Assembly (NCBI RefSeq): GCF_001513955.1 | Contig: NZ_KQ948144.1 | Span: 812,853 to 876,852, forward strand | DNA from: Streptomyces pseudovenezuelae | GTDB lineage: Bacteria; Actinomycetota; Actinomycetes; Streptomycetales; Streptomycetaceae | Direction: 5' to 3' | DNA length: 64,000 nt | Position numbers and translations under genes: made by a program | Notes under the pieces: generated by a model | The model's database searches: none | What the model saw: the letters and a program-made list of their open reading frames with translations, nothing else | Told to the model about the DNA's origin: nothing | Part shown: positions 41,958-52,378 of the stretch, in pieces | Layout of the letters: every line of letters starts with the position of its first letter | How positions within the stretch are numbered: position 1 is the first letter of the stretch

Positions 41958-42419
41958 GTGCCGGACGGACGGGAAGTGGACCAGGCGGAGTTGCTGGGCG
42001 TAGCCAAGGACGAGGAGCGCGCCCGCAGCCTGCTCCGCGCGCTGCGCACCCTGAGCACCGGGCCCGATCCGAAGCTGCGGGAGATGGCGACCGGGGTGCT
42101 GCGCGGTGACCTCACCGCCGAACAGGCCTTCACCGACCCGGAGTACACCGCCGCCCTGTTCTCCGGCGCCGACAGCGTCCGCCGGGCGGGGGAGCGGCGT
42201 ACCGACGCCGAGGCCCGTGAGGCGGGTGAGCGCTTCGGCGCATGGCAGGAGGCGCGGAGCGCCGGGGACGAGAGCGGCGACCAGGGCCAAGGACAGGGCA
42301 CGGCACAGCCCGAGGCGACGCCCCGTCAGGCTCCTCAGCAGCCCTCTGGGCCCTGGCGGAACCCCGGCGCGCCCGGACTGGGCGGCTCCCGCCCGGCAGG
42401 GCCCTTCGGCCGCGGCTGA
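41958..42419 (+). CDS. Conserved hypothetical protein with disordered tail
   Basis: A 153-residue soluble protein with an N-terminal helical region (about 1-100) that resembles short actinobacterial helical proteins of unknown role, and a Gln/Pro/Gly-rich C-terminus (about 105-153), probably disordered. The GTG at 41958 follows GGAAGGGGGAG. No function can be given. It lies upstream of the toxin locus but 311 bp apart. Confidence 0.6.
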   Translation: MPDGREVDQAELLGVAKDEERARSLLRALRTLSTGPDPKLREMATGVLRGDLTAEQAFTDPEYTAALFSGADSVRRAGERRTDAEAREAGERFGAWQEARSAGDESGDQGQGQGTAQPEATPRQAPQQPSGPWRNPGAPGLGGSRPAGPFGRG

Positions 42420-42730
42420 ACACCCGCTCCGCCCAGGGCCGTTCGGTTCCTCCCGGCGAAGGGCGGTTCCGGACCGGTGAGTTGGGTTCAGCGATGGCCG
42501 GGGGAACGGGCCATGCCCGACCTGGCCTCCGAGTTCAGCGCCAGCCGAACAACCGGCCCCGAGTACTACGGCTCGACTCCTCCCCCCCACCACTGAATTC
42601 AGCCGCCGAACCCCAGCCCGCCGCACCCCGTCCTCTCCCGCCCCTCCAGTAATTCCCGCCCCCCGTAGTAAAGTTCGGCCGTCGTACGCGTGACCTGAAA
42701 TGGTCCTGCCAAGACAAAGGGGGAACGAGC
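42420..42730. other. 311-bp gene-free stretch before the toxin locus
   Basis: I see no gene here. A short hairpin (ATGGCC ... GGCCAT, near 42494-42515) and a run of C-rich, low-bias sequence are present. The toxin-locus promoter must lie in the last 150 bp, but no clear -35/-10 pair was recognised. Confidence 0.4.
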
Positions 42731-43426
42731 ATGGGGGTCGTGCTGCCCGACGAGGCGGCCTGGGTGCTGGATCTCATCGGCGTCGAGTGGCCCAACGTCG
42801 ACGAGGACGACTACCGGGACATGGCCGACGGCCTGCGTTCCTTCGCCTCGCAGATGCGGGAGGGCAAGGACGCCACGACGAGCGTCGTCCAGGAGTTCCT
42901 GGAGGGCAACGAGGGCATCGCGACCGCGGCTTTCCAGCAGCACTGGGGCAAGGTCAGCGACGTACACCTGGAACGGCTCGGTCAGGCCGCCGACCTCGGG
43001 GCGACGGCCCTGGACGGTGCCGCGATCGCCGTGGCCGGAGCCAAGGTCGCCGCCATCGTCCAACTCGGCATCCTCGCCGCCGAGATCATCGCCGCCCAGG
43101 CCGCCGCGCCGTTCACGCTCGGGCTCTCCGAGGTCGGCGCGCTCGGTGCCACCCAGGCCACCCGTCTCATCGTGCGGCGGCTGCTGAAGGAGGCCGAGCA
43201 GCTCCTCATGGAGGAGCTCATGTCCGTGGCCATGGGCCCGGTCTACTCCGCGCTCGGCAACATGGCCACCGACCTCGTTCTCCAGCTCGGCGCCAACGCC
43301 GTGGGACTGCAGGACGGTTACAGCCCCGGCAAGACCCTGCACGCCGGCAGCGAGGGCTTCTCCGAGGGGCTGGACGCCGCGACGGGGACCACCGGGACCC
43401 TCACCGGCAAGGGAGGCGCCGCGTGA
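42731..43426 (+). CDS. WXG-like/CpnT-N-terminal-like partner protein of the toxin locus
   Basis: A 231-residue helical protein resembling the N-terminal secretion module of actinobacterial polymorphic toxins (CpnT-like; WPNVDEDDYRDMADGLRSFASQM, then AAFQQHWGKVSD with an HWG in place of WxG). A hydrophobic Ala-rich stretch (about 95-140) follows. It ends in a Gly/Thr-rich tail where single-chain toxins would continue into the effector domain. The stop overlaps the toxin gene GTG (GTGA). It probably guides or loads the toxin for a type VII-like system not encoded here. GGGGGA precedes the ATG. Confidence 0.72.
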   Translation: MGVVLPDEAAWVLDLIGVEWPNVDEDDYRDMADGLRSFASQMREGKDATTSVVQEFLEGNEGIATAAFQQHWGKVSDVHLERLGQAADLGATALDGAAIAVAGAKVAAIVQLGILAAEIIAAQAAAPFTLGLSEVGALGATQATRLIVRRLLKEAEQLLMEELMSVAMGPVYSALGNMATDLVLQLGANAVGLQDGYSPGKTLHAGSEGFSEGLDAATGTTGTLTGKGGAA

Positions 43427-44232
43427 GCGACACCGTCCGCAGCGACAAGGACCTCCACGACCGGCTCGCCGACCGGATCACCTCCCAGGCCGACGAGCAC
43501 GAGTCCGGCGCCCGCCCCCATCTGCGCCGCAGCCGCGCGGGACTGAACCGGACCCGGGGCAAGGGCGCCCTCGCGGCGGCCGTCGAGACCGGGGCCGAGA
43601 AGATCCTCAGAGCCATCGAGGAGGCCGAGGACCAGCTCCACAAGCACCTCCAGGACGTGTCCAAGGGCGTGCGGGCCATGGGCGACAACCACGCGCGCAA
43701 CGACAAGAACATCGAGACGATGCTCCAGAGCATCGTCAAGCGCTCCCGCGACCAGGACGCGGTCCGTGACGGGGGCGGGATCGGCAAGGACCGGCCGGAC
43801 ACGACGAAGGACCCGCACACCGTCACGCTGGAGTGGAAGCCCGGCATGCCCAAGCAGGCCTTCGAGCGGAAGGCACGGGCCCTTCAGCGGTTGGGGGAGG
43901 ACGGAAAGCTCTTCAAGTTCAAGGGCAGGACCAAGGACTACCGTGACTCGAAGATCACAGCTGACTACAAGGGCGCGCTGACCGCCCTGATCCTCAGGAA
44001 CAACAAGGACGACCCCGACTTTGCCAGGGAGGCCGCGGAGGCCGCCCGTAACATGTCGCCCGACCACGTCCACGAGCTGCAGACCGGTGGTCCGGACGCG
44101 TGGCGTAACCTGCGGATGCTTGACCGGGTCACGAACCAGGACATCGGGTGGAACCAGATACGCCCGCAGATCAAGGATCTACCGGACGGCAATCCGATCA
44201 ACATCGACATCAAATGGTGGCCAGATGACTAG
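43423..44232 (+). CDS. HNH-type polymorphic toxin
   Basis: A 269-residue protein. An N-terminal helical coiled-coil-prone region (about 1-115, EKILRAIEEAEDQLHKHLQDV) resembles LXG/WXG helper segments. The C-terminus (about 200-269) has an HNH-like nuclease core: SPDHVHELQTGGPDAWRNLRMLDRVTNQDIG, with the DH, NL and N spaced as in HNH toxins, then a terminal beta part. It is coupled to the partner gene by GTGA and overlaps the immunity gene by 8 nt. DNA cleavage in rival cells is the expected role, by analogy. Confidence 0.72.
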   Translation: MSDTVRSDKDLHDRLADRITSQADEHESGARPHLRRSRAGLNRTRGKGALAAAVETGAEKILRAIEEAEDQLHKHLQDVSKGVRAMGDNHARNDKNIETMLQSIVKRSRDQDAVRDGGGIGKDRPDTTKDPHTVTLEWKPGMPKQAFERKARALQRLGEDGKLFKFKGRTKDYRDSKITADYKGALTALILRNNKDDPDFAREAAEAARNMSPDHVHELQTGGPDAWRNLRMLDRVTNQDIGWNQIRPQIKDLPDGNPINIDIKWWPDD

Positions 44233-44779
44233 CGCGAGCCATGCGCCGTCCCGTCTGATCGCGACGGTGGACGCCCTGCGGTTGGCACTGTTGGAGAGCC
44301 CGGACCTGCTCGGGTTCACGCTCGGTGGGACGATCGACGAGGAGACGGCCGCCGCCGCGGAGGCCGAAGGGGTGCCGCGGGCGTTCCTGGACTTCTGCCG
44401 GGTGCTGAACGGCGTGGGCTGCGGGCCGTCCGTGCAGCTCTTCAGCCTGGCGGAAGCCGAGGAGCACCAGTTCTACTGCGAGCCGGTGGTCGACTCCCCG
44501 CTGCCGCTGTCCCCCGAGAAGCTCTACTGTGTCGGGATGATCCAGGAGGCCCCTGTCTTCGTCGACCGCGCGAGCGGCGACCTTCTCGGAGCCGTTGAAG
44601 AAGGCCCGGACTGGCCCGACGCGGAGCGCTTCGAGCAGCTCGCGCCCGGGCTGGGGGCGTTCTTCCTGGAGCGGTTGGTCGCTCCCGACGAGTACGCCCG
44701 GCTCGCTCTGATCGACGACGAGTTGCTGGAGTACGACGATTGGCTGAAGCTGCTGCGCCGAGCCGGTCTGACCGGCTGA
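44225..44779 (+). CDS. SUKH-like immunity protein
   Basis: A 184-residue acidic cytoplasmic protein with a SUKH/SMI1-KNR4-like pattern: GVPRAFLDFCRVLNGVGCG, the YCVGMIQEAPVFVDRASGDLLGAV strand pair, and FEQLAPGLGAFFLERLVA. It starts inside the end of the toxin gene (8-nt overlap), the usual place for the cognate immunity protein that binds and neutralises the toxin. Family assignment is by pattern only. Confidence 0.68.
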   Translation: MTSASHAPSRLIATVDALRLALLESPDLLGFTLGGTIDEETAAAAEAEGVPRAFLDFCRVLNGVGCGPSVQLFSLAEAEEHQFYCEPVVDSPLPLSPEKLYCVGMIQEAPVFVDRASGDLLGAVEEGPDWPDAERFEQLAPGLGAFFLERLVAPDEYARLALIDDELLEYDDWLKLLRRAGLTG

Positions 44780-44806
44780 GGCAGGACGAAGGGAAGCAGA
44801 GGACGC

Positions 44807-45337
44807 ATGGCCACCCATGACGAGATGACGGAGCTGTTCGGCGCGGACCGCGTGGTCACGCTGGACCGTGCCGTCGCCGAGGAGCGCGGACTGTCCGAGG
44901 CCGACGCCGAGGTGCTGTGCGAGGTCGGTGTGCCCGTCTTCGTCGACGTGCTGTTCATCCTCGACACCGCCGAGGAGGGACCCGACCCCTTCACCGTGGT
45001 GCCGGTGGCCGCCGGCGGGGAGGAGACCCACATCCTCGTCCTGGGCGGCCCCACCGACGACCCGGTGATGCGGTACTGCCTGGACATGGACCGCGGCTAC
45101 GTCATCCTCATGTCCTTCGACGCGGAGCCGCGCGCCGAGATCGTCAACCGCACCCTCGCCGACCTCGTCGAGTTCCTGTACCGCTTCGCCCTGCGTGCCA
45201 GGCACCTGGAGCAGGCCGCACCCCAGGACCGCGCCCCGTACACCGACAAGCTCGTCGAGTACCTCAAGGCCCGCGACCCCTACGCCTTCGCCCAGCCGGA
45301 CAGCTGGTGGTCGATGGTCTTCGAGCAGGTCGGCTGA
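44807..45337 (+). CDS. SUKH-4-like immunity protein
   Basis: A 176-residue acidic protein like SUKH-4 immunity proteins: LSEADAEVLCEVGVPVFVDVLF, ILVLGGPTDDPVMRYCLDMDRGYVILM, a late NRTLADLVEFLYRFALRAR helix. It follows the first immunity gene by 27 bp with GAGG before the ATG. Two immunity genes for one visible toxin suggest either a second toxin lost or encoded elsewhere, or protection against related toxins of neighbours. Confidence 0.72.
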   Translation: MATHDEMTELFGADRVVTLDRAVAEERGLSEADAEVLCEVGVPVFVDVLFILDTAEEGPDPFTVVPVAAGGEETHILVLGGPTDDPVMRYCLDMDRGYVILMSFDAEPRAEIVNRTLADLVEFLYRFALRARHLEQAAPQDRAPYTDKLVEYLKARDPYAFAQPDSWWSMVFEQVG

Positions 45338-45456
45338 GCCGGGCACGCGTCGACGCCCCGGACGGCGGCATGGGCATGGGCATGGGTGGCGGAACCCCGT
45401 CCCAGGAACATCCGCATCGTCAGGCCACTGACCACCACTGAGGCGTGCGCGGAGCA

Positions 45457-45485
45457 TTGACGCGCAAGGGGTTCGATTCTACGGT
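45457..45485 (+). promoter_or_regulatory. Promoter of the second arabinanase, twin of the arabinan-operon promoter
   Basis: TTGACG (45457-45462), a 17-bp spacer and TACGGT (45480-45485) match 22914-22942 exactly in boxes and spacing. The next bases are also near identical (CCCGTYCGAAGYT). The LacI-type palindrome in the spacer of the first promoter is absent here. Confidence 0.75.
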
Positions 45486-45487
45486 CC

Positions 45488-45523
45488 CGTCCGAAGCTCT
45501 GATCGGTGATCGGCATATCGAAC
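45488..45523. promoter_or_regulatory. Operator-like inverted repeat after the second arabinanase promoter
   Basis: CGTCCGA and TCGAAC form an imperfect inverted repeat, and ATATCGAAC begins exactly 35 bp after the first base of the -10 box, as at 22972. Conservation of both the arms and the spacing between two unlinked arabinan genes points to one shared regulator. Confidence 0.6.
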
Positions 45524-45558
45524 ATCCCCCCACTGGCATCCGTCAAAGGAGCGTCACC

Positions 45559-46515
45559 GTGCGCCGCACCTCACTTCTGGCCGTCCCCGTGGCCTTCCTG
45601 CTCGCCCTGATCCCGGGCACGGCCTCCGCGTACCCCAACCCCGGGACCGTCACCGGGGCCACCACCATCCACGACCCGACGATGATCCGTACCTCGGCGG
45701 GCCGTTACCTGCTGTACGGCACCGGCGGCGGCCTCGGCTACCGCACCTCCACCGACCGGATCGCGTTCACGGCCGGCGGCGACGCCTTCTCCGCCAAGCC
45801 GGGCTGGTGGTCCTCGTACGCCACCGAGGCCTGGGCGCCCGACATCTCCTACCAGGGCGGCAAGTACCTGATGTACTACGCCGTCTCGACCTTCGGCTCC
45901 AACAAGTCGGCGATAGGCCTGGCGACTTCGGGCACCGGGCTGCCCGGCTCCTGGAGCGACCAGGGCACCGTGTACACCTCCACCACCGCCAGCGACTACA
46001 ACGCCATCGACCCGAACCTGTTCGTCGACGGCGACGGCAAGTGGTGGCTGTCCTTCGGCAGTTGGTGGACCGGCCTGAAGATGATCCAGCTCAACCCGTC
46101 CACCGGCAAGCAGCTCTCCACCAACACCACCCGCTACTCGATCGCCTCCCGCCCCACCGGGACCAAGGCCGTCGAGGCGCCGTACATCGTGAAGCGGAAC
46201 GGTTACTACTACCTCTTCGCGTCCTACGACACCTGCTGCGCCGGCACCAGTTCGACCTACAAGGTCAAGGTGGGCCGCGCCACCAGCATCACCGGGCCGT
46301 ACGTCGACAAGAACGGCGTCTCGATGACGAACAACGGCGGCACGCCGGTCCTTGAGTCGCACGGCCGGTACATCGGCCCCGGCGGACAGTCGATCATGAA
46401 CGACTCCGACGGCGACCTGATCGTCTACCACTACTACGACGGCAACGACAACGGCACACCCAAGCTCGGCATCAACCTGCTGAACTGGAGCAGCGGGTGG
46501 CCCGTCGCCTACTAG
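45559..46515 (+). CDS. Secreted GH43 endo-1,5-alpha-L-arabinanase (second copy)
   Basis: A 318-residue secreted arabinanase with a Sec signal (about 1-24, ending ASA-Y) and catalytic acids Asp39 (TIHDPTMI), Asp151 (NAIDPNLF) and Glu206 (AVEAPYIV). It is co-linear with the enzyme at 26207 across its length and keeps the distinctive YYYLFASYDTCCAG segment, so the two are paralogues. The GTG at 45559 with GGAG 9 nt upstream is chosen; upstream codons belong to the promoter and operator. It stands alone but shares its promoter type with the arabinan operon. Confidence 0.9.
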   Translation: MRRTSLLAVPVAFLLALIPGTASAYPNPGTVTGATTIHDPTMIRTSAGRYLLYGTGGGLGYRTSTDRIAFTAGGDAFSAKPGWWSSYATEAWAPDISYQGGKYLMYYAVSTFGSNKSAIGLATSGTGLPGSWSDQGTVYTSTTASDYNAIDPNLFVDGDGKWWLSFGSWWTGLKMIQLNPSTGKQLSTNTTRYSIASRPTGTKAVEAPYIVKRNGYYYLFASYDTCCAGTSSTYKVKVGRATSITGPYVDKNGVSMTNNGGTPVLESHGRYIGPGGQSIMNDSDGDLIVYHYYDGNDNGTPKLGINLLNWSSGWPVAY

Positions 46516-46531
46516 ACGCCGCCGACGCCGC

Positions 46532-48244
46532 TCAGCCGGCCTGGCCCATCCCCGCCGCGTTCGGCCAGCTCTGAGCGTTGGGCCAGCCGGTGGCGGGCGC
46601 CTGGGACAGCTCCTGCGGGGCCCCCGGCGCCGGTGCGGTCATCCCGCGCACCTGCGCCGCGGTGAGGCCACCACGGGCCGGCACTCCGGGCGGAGTCGGC
46701 CCGAAGGGTGCCGGAGCCGGCGGGGCGGCGGGCACGGGCACAGGGGCCGGCATCGGGGCGGGCGCCTGCATCGGGGCCGGAGCCGGCATCTGGGCCGGCA
46801 TCGGCATCCCCGCTCCCATGGAACCGGCTGCCTCCATCGAGGCAGCGGCCCCCATCGAGGCAGCCGCCGCCATGGAACCGACGCCGCCCATGGAGCCCAC
46901 GCCGCCCATCGAACCGACCGCGCCCATCGGCGCCGCCGCGGCCACCGCCACCGGCTGGGCGACCGGCATCGGCATGCCGACACCCGGGCCCATCCCCCCA
47001 CCGCCGACGGCCATCGCCGCGAGATCCTGCATGCCCGCCCCGTTGGTCTGGCCGACGAGGCGGTCCACTGCCGCCGTACCCGAGCTGTAGCTGGTCCCTT
47101 GAGCGAGCTCGGGCACGGCGGCTCCCCTCCTGGTCCCGTAGAGCACCTGTTCCAGGCCGGACACCAGGCGACGCACATCCACCTGGGGGCGCACCACGAG
47201 CCGCAGGAAGCGGCTTGACGAGCCGATCTTGTTGCCGCACTCGCGGACGAGGATGCGGTGCTCGGTGAGCATCCGGTCCCGGACCACGGTGCCCTCGGCG
47301 CCGACGGGCAGGCGCACGAAGAGGAAGTTCCCCTGCGAGGGGTAGACGGTCAGGCCGGGCAGCGCGGCGAGCTGGCTCGCCATGTCGAGGCGGTCCCGGC
47401 GGACCTGGTGCAGGCTCTGCGCGTACTCGGCGCCGTGCTCCTTGAGCATGAACACCACGTACTCGGCGAAGGCGTTGAGGTTCCACTTCGGCAGCATCGA
47501 GCGGACCCGGCCCGCGAGGGAGGGGTTGGCGACCATGTAGCCGAAGCGGATGCCGTGCAGGCCGAAGTTCTTGCCGAGGCTGCGCAGGACGATGACGTTC
47601 GGCCGGACCATCGCCTCCTGGACCACCGAGGGCTCCTGCTCGGCGTCGGCGAACTCCAGGAACGACTCGTCGATGACGATGAGGTCCAGGTCGGCCATGG
47701 CGTCCATGAACTGCACGAGCGCGTGCTTGTGGAGGAAGCCGCCGTCAGGGTTGTTCGGGTTGCAGATGACCGCGACCCGCGTGCCCCGGGTGCGTATGAA
47801 CTCGGCGTACTGCGCGAGGTCCAGGGCGAACCCGCTGGACTCCTGGAGCGGGAACATGTCGACCCGCTTGCCGGTCTCCATCGGCTGGTCGGTCCAGCGG
47901 CCGAAGGTGGGGACGGGGACGGCGAGGGACTCGCGGACCAGCAGGTGGTCGATCCAGGTGATCAGCTCGGTCGAGCCGTTGCCCATCGCCACGGCCTGCG
48001 GCGGCAGTTGGAGCAGGTTGCACAGCTCGGCGGTGATCGTGTCGGCGCTGCTGGGGTAGTAGGTGATGATGTCCTTCAGCCGCGCGGCCATGGTGTCCAT
48101 CATCGCCGGAGTGGGAAAGTAGGGATTGCAGGGGATACAGAAGTCCACCGGCCCCGTCCCGTCGCCGCCCTCGCGCGCCAGCGCCGCCATGGACGGGCTG
48201 TGCGCAGCCGTGCTGCGGAACAACGAGGTGACGTTGTCGGCCAT
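46532..48244 (-). CDS. HisC-like aminotransferase with a Met/Ala/Pro-rich tail
   Basis: A 570-residue protein. Residues about 1-385 are a class I/II PLP-dependent aminotransferase of the histidinol-phosphate/threonine-phosphate group: VICNPNNPDGG, VIDESFLEF, PLP Lys225 in SLGKNFGLHGIRFG and the RLVVRP C-terminal Arg. The last 185 or so residues are low-complexity, with GSMGGV-type repeats and PAPMPAP runs. The ATG at 48244 follows GGAGG; an upstream ATG at 48295 lacks a site. The substrate is unknown and no histidine or cobalamin genes are near. The tail is probably disordered and may serve binding or localisation. Confidence 0.78.
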   Translation of the reverse strand: MADNVTSLFRSTAAHSPSMAALAREGGDGTGPVDFCIPCNPYFPTPAMMDTMAARLKDIITYYPSSADTITAELCNLLQLPPQAVAMGNGSTELITWIDHLLVRESLAVPVPTFGRWTDQPMETGKRVDMFPLQESSGFALDLAQYAEFIRTRGTRVAVICNPNNPDGGFLHKHALVQFMDAMADLDLIVIDESFLEFADAEQEPSVVQEAMVRPNVIVLRSLGKNFGLHGIRFGYMVANPSLAGRVRSMLPKWNLNAFAEYVVFMLKEHGAEYAQSLHQVRRDRLDMASQLAALPGLTVYPSQGNFLFVRLPVGAEGTVVRDRMLTEHRILVRECGNKIGSSSRFLRLVVRPQVDVRRLVSGLEQVLYGTRRGAAVPELAQGTSYSSGTAAVDRLVGQTNGAGMQDLAAMAVGGGGMGPGVGMPMPVAQPVAVAAAAPMGAVGSMGGVGSMGGVGSMAAAASMGAAASMEAAGSMGAGMPMPAQMPAPAPMQAPAPMPAPVPVPAAPPAPAPFGPTPPGVPARGGLTAAQVRGMTAPAPGAPQELSQAPATGWPNAQSWPNAAGMGQAG

Positions 48245-48419
48245 CGAACCTCCGTATGGGGCGGACCCGGCGGGGACGACCGGGTCCGTCGTCATTGGGT
48301 GGCCCGCGCGGGGGAGCACGGGCCGCCCTTACATACGGATGCCTGCGTGGCGCTGTTCAACGGGTGTGAAAGAAGTGTGAGTTCGGGAACCCCGACCCCG
48401 AATTCGGCATCTGACCAGG

Positions 48420-49478
48420 TCAGGCGCCGAACGAGTGGATCGTCGTCGACCGGTGTGTCTGGCCCGGACGCAGCACCGTCGAGGGGAACGACGGGTGGTT
48501 CGGCGAGTCCGGGAAGTGCTGTGTCTCCAGGCACAGGGCGTCGCCCTGGCGGTAGGTGTGGCCGCCGGTGCCGGTGAGGGTGCCGTCGAGGAAGTTGCCC
48601 GAGTAGAACTGCAGACCCGGCTCGACGGTGGAGATCTTCAGGGTGCGGCCCGAGGACGGGTCGCGCAGGGTCGCCACGTGCTCGGGCTCGGCGGTGATGC
48701 CCTTGTCGAGGACCCAGTTGTGGTCGTAGCCCTTGGCGTGGACCTGCTGCTCGTGGCCGGCCCGGATGTCCCGGCCGACCCGCTTGCCCTCGCGGAAGTC
48801 GAAGGGGGTGCCCGCGACCTCCGCCAGCTCACCGGTGGGGATCAGACCCGGGTCGGTGGGCGTGTAGCGGGAGGCGGCGATGCGCAGCTCGTGGTCCTCG
48901 ATGGTGCCGGTGCCCTCGCCGCCGAGGTTCCAGTACACGTGGTTGGTCAGGTTGACCACGGTGGCCTTGTCGGTGGTGGCCTGGTAGTCGATCCGCCAGT
49001 CGCCGTCCCGGGTGAGGGTGTACGTCACCTTCACCTTGAGGGTGCCCGGGTAGCCCATCTCGCCGTCGACGGACGTGCGGTACAGGTGCAGGCCGACGTC
49101 CGGGCCCTCGGTGAACGGCTCGACGTCCCACACCCGCTTGTCGAAGCCCTGGGTGCCGCCGTGCAGGCTGTTGACCCCGTCGTTGACGGAGAGCTGGTGG
49201 CTCTTGCCGTCCAGGGTGAACCGGCCCTCGGCGATGCGGTTGCCGTACCGCCCGATCAGCGCGCCGAAGTACGGGGTCCTGGCGACGTAGTCCTCGATGG
49301 TGTCGAAGCCCGCCGAGACGTTGGCGTGGTGGCCGTGCCGGTCCGGGATCTCCAGGGACTGCACGACGCCGCCCCAGGACAGGACCTTCATCCTCGTGCC
49401 GCCGTTGGCCAGCGACCAGATGTGGACCTCGGTGCCGTCGGCGAGGGTGCCGAAGACCTCGCCTGTGTTCTGTTCCAT
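48420..49478 (-). CDS. galM: Aldose 1-epimerase (galactose mutarotase)
   Basis: A 352-residue cytoplasmic mutarotase that interconverts alpha and beta aldoses. Family motifs are present: GRYGNRIAEGRF, NDGVNSLHGG (catalytic His), LTNHVYWNLGG, KGYDHNWVLD and the catalytic Glu in LCLETQHFPDSPNHPSFPST. It lies downstream of the chvE-like importer on the same strand, but a strong hairpin separates them. It would feed imported galactose or arabinose anomers to kinases. Confidence 0.9.
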   Translation of the reverse strand: MEQNTGEVFGTLADGTEVHIWSLANGGTRMKVLSWGGVVQSLEIPDRHGHHANVSAGFDTIEDYVARTPYFGALIGRYGNRIAEGRFTLDGKSHQLSVNDGVNSLHGGTQGFDKRVWDVEPFTEGPDVGLHLYRTSVDGEMGYPGTLKVKVTYTLTRDGDWRIDYQATTDKATVVNLTNHVYWNLGGEGTGTIEDHELRIAASRYTPTDPGLIPTGELAEVAGTPFDFREGKRVGRDIRAGHEQQVHAKGYDHNWVLDKGITAEPEHVATLRDPSSGRTLKISTVEPGLQFYSGNFLDGTLTGTGGHTYRQGDALCLETQHFPDSPNHPSFPSTVLRPGQTHRSTTIHSFGA

Positions 49479-49500
49479 TTCCCGGCTCCTGTGCAGCAGA

Positions 49501-49531
49501 CGGGCCCCGCCGGTGGTACCGGCGGGGCCCG
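49501..49531 (-). terminator. Terminator after the ChvE-type importer operon
   Basis: A perfect 14-bp stem (49501-49514 with 49518-49531) and a 3-nt loop begin 7 bp after the permease stop and end before the galM start. It should stop most importer transcripts, leaving low read-through into galM. Confidence 0.8.
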
Positions 49532-49538
49532 AGACGAC

Positions 49539-50779
49539 TTACGAACCGGACTTGCGCTTGTTCCACACGTCGAACCCGACCGCGGCCAGCAGGGCGAGGC
49601 CCTTGATGACCTGTTGCCAGTCGGTGCCGACGCTGAGGAGGTTCATGCCGTTGTTCAGCACACCGAGGACGAGACCACCGATGATCGCGCCGAGGACGGT
49701 TCCGACGCCGCCGCTCATGGACGCGCCACCGATGAACGACGAGGCGATCGCCTCGAGTTCGAAGTTCAGGCCCGCCTTCGGGGAGGCCGCGTTCAGACGG
49801 GCCGCGACCACCAGACCCGCCAGGGCCGCGAGCACGCCCATGTTCAGGAAGACGAGGAAGGTGACCTTCTTGTCCTTGACGCCGGACAGCTTCGCGGCCG
49901 GCAGGTTGCCGCCGATCGCGTAGATGTGCCGGCCGAAGACCGCGTTGCGCATGACGTAGCCGTAGCCGACGACCAGCACACCGAGGACGAGCAGGATGAT
50001 GGGCGCGCCCTGGTAGCTGGCGAGCAGCATCGTGACCGCGAGGATCGCGGCGGCGATCGCGACGAGCTTGAGCAGGAAGGCGTTCCTGGGCAGCACGTCC
50101 AGCGCGAACTCCTGCTGGCGCTTGCGGTCGCGGACCTCCTGGTAGACCACGAAGGCCAGCAGCGCGAAGCCCAGCAGCAGGGTGAGGTTGTGGTAGTTGG
50201 TGTCCGGGCCGACCTCGGGCAGGAAGCCGTTGCCGAGCTTCTGCAGACCGTCCGGGAACGGGCCGAGGGTCTGGCCCTCCAGGAGGATCTCCGTCAGACC
50301 GCGGAAGAGCAGCATGCCCGCCAGGGTGACGATGAACGACGGTATGCCGAGATACGCGATCAGATAGCCCTGGACCGAGCCCGCGACCGCGCCCACCACC
50401 AGGGTCAGCACCAGCGCGACGGGCCAGGCCACGTCGTGCTGCACGGTCAGCACGGCCGCGAAGGCGCCCACGAACGCGGTCAGCGAGCCCACCGACAGGT
50501 CGATGTGCCCCGCGATGATCACCAGCATCATGCCGATCGCGAGGATCAGGATGTAGCTGTTCTGGAGCACCAGGTTGGAGACGTTGCGCGGCAGCAGCAG
50601 GTCCCCGTCGGTCCAGACCGCGAACAGCGCGACGATCAGGCCGAGCGCGATCAGCATGCCGTACTGCCGCATGTTGCGGCGCAGTCCGCCGACCATCAGC
50701 TGGAGCAGGCCCTCGTCGGAGGACGACCCCCCGCCCTTGCCGGGCGGCACCGCGGCCGGAACCTTCGTCACATCGGTGC

Positions 50780-50783
<4 letters not shown>
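49539..50783 (-). CDS. gguB: CUT2 sugar ABC permease (MmsB/GguB-like)
   Basis: A 414-residue permease of the ribose/xylose class with about ten helices and the family segments [37 protein letters not shown] and [20 protein letters not shown]. It has the long central loop typical of MmsB/GguB. The ATG overlaps the ATPase stop (ATGA). With the ATPase and ChvE-like binding protein it imports galactose, arabinose or xylose, judging by the family. Confidence 0.88.
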
Positions 50784-52330
<1,547 letters not shown>

Positions 52331-52378
52331 GGTCGTGCCTTTCAATCAGGGGGATGGGCCGACAGGGAGGTGGCTCGA

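Noticed and set aside
48245..48319. An upstream ATG (48295) for the aminotransferase
   Set aside because: No Shine-Dalgarno sequence precedes it, whereas GGAGG precedes the ATG at 48244, where similarity to aminotransferases begins soon after.
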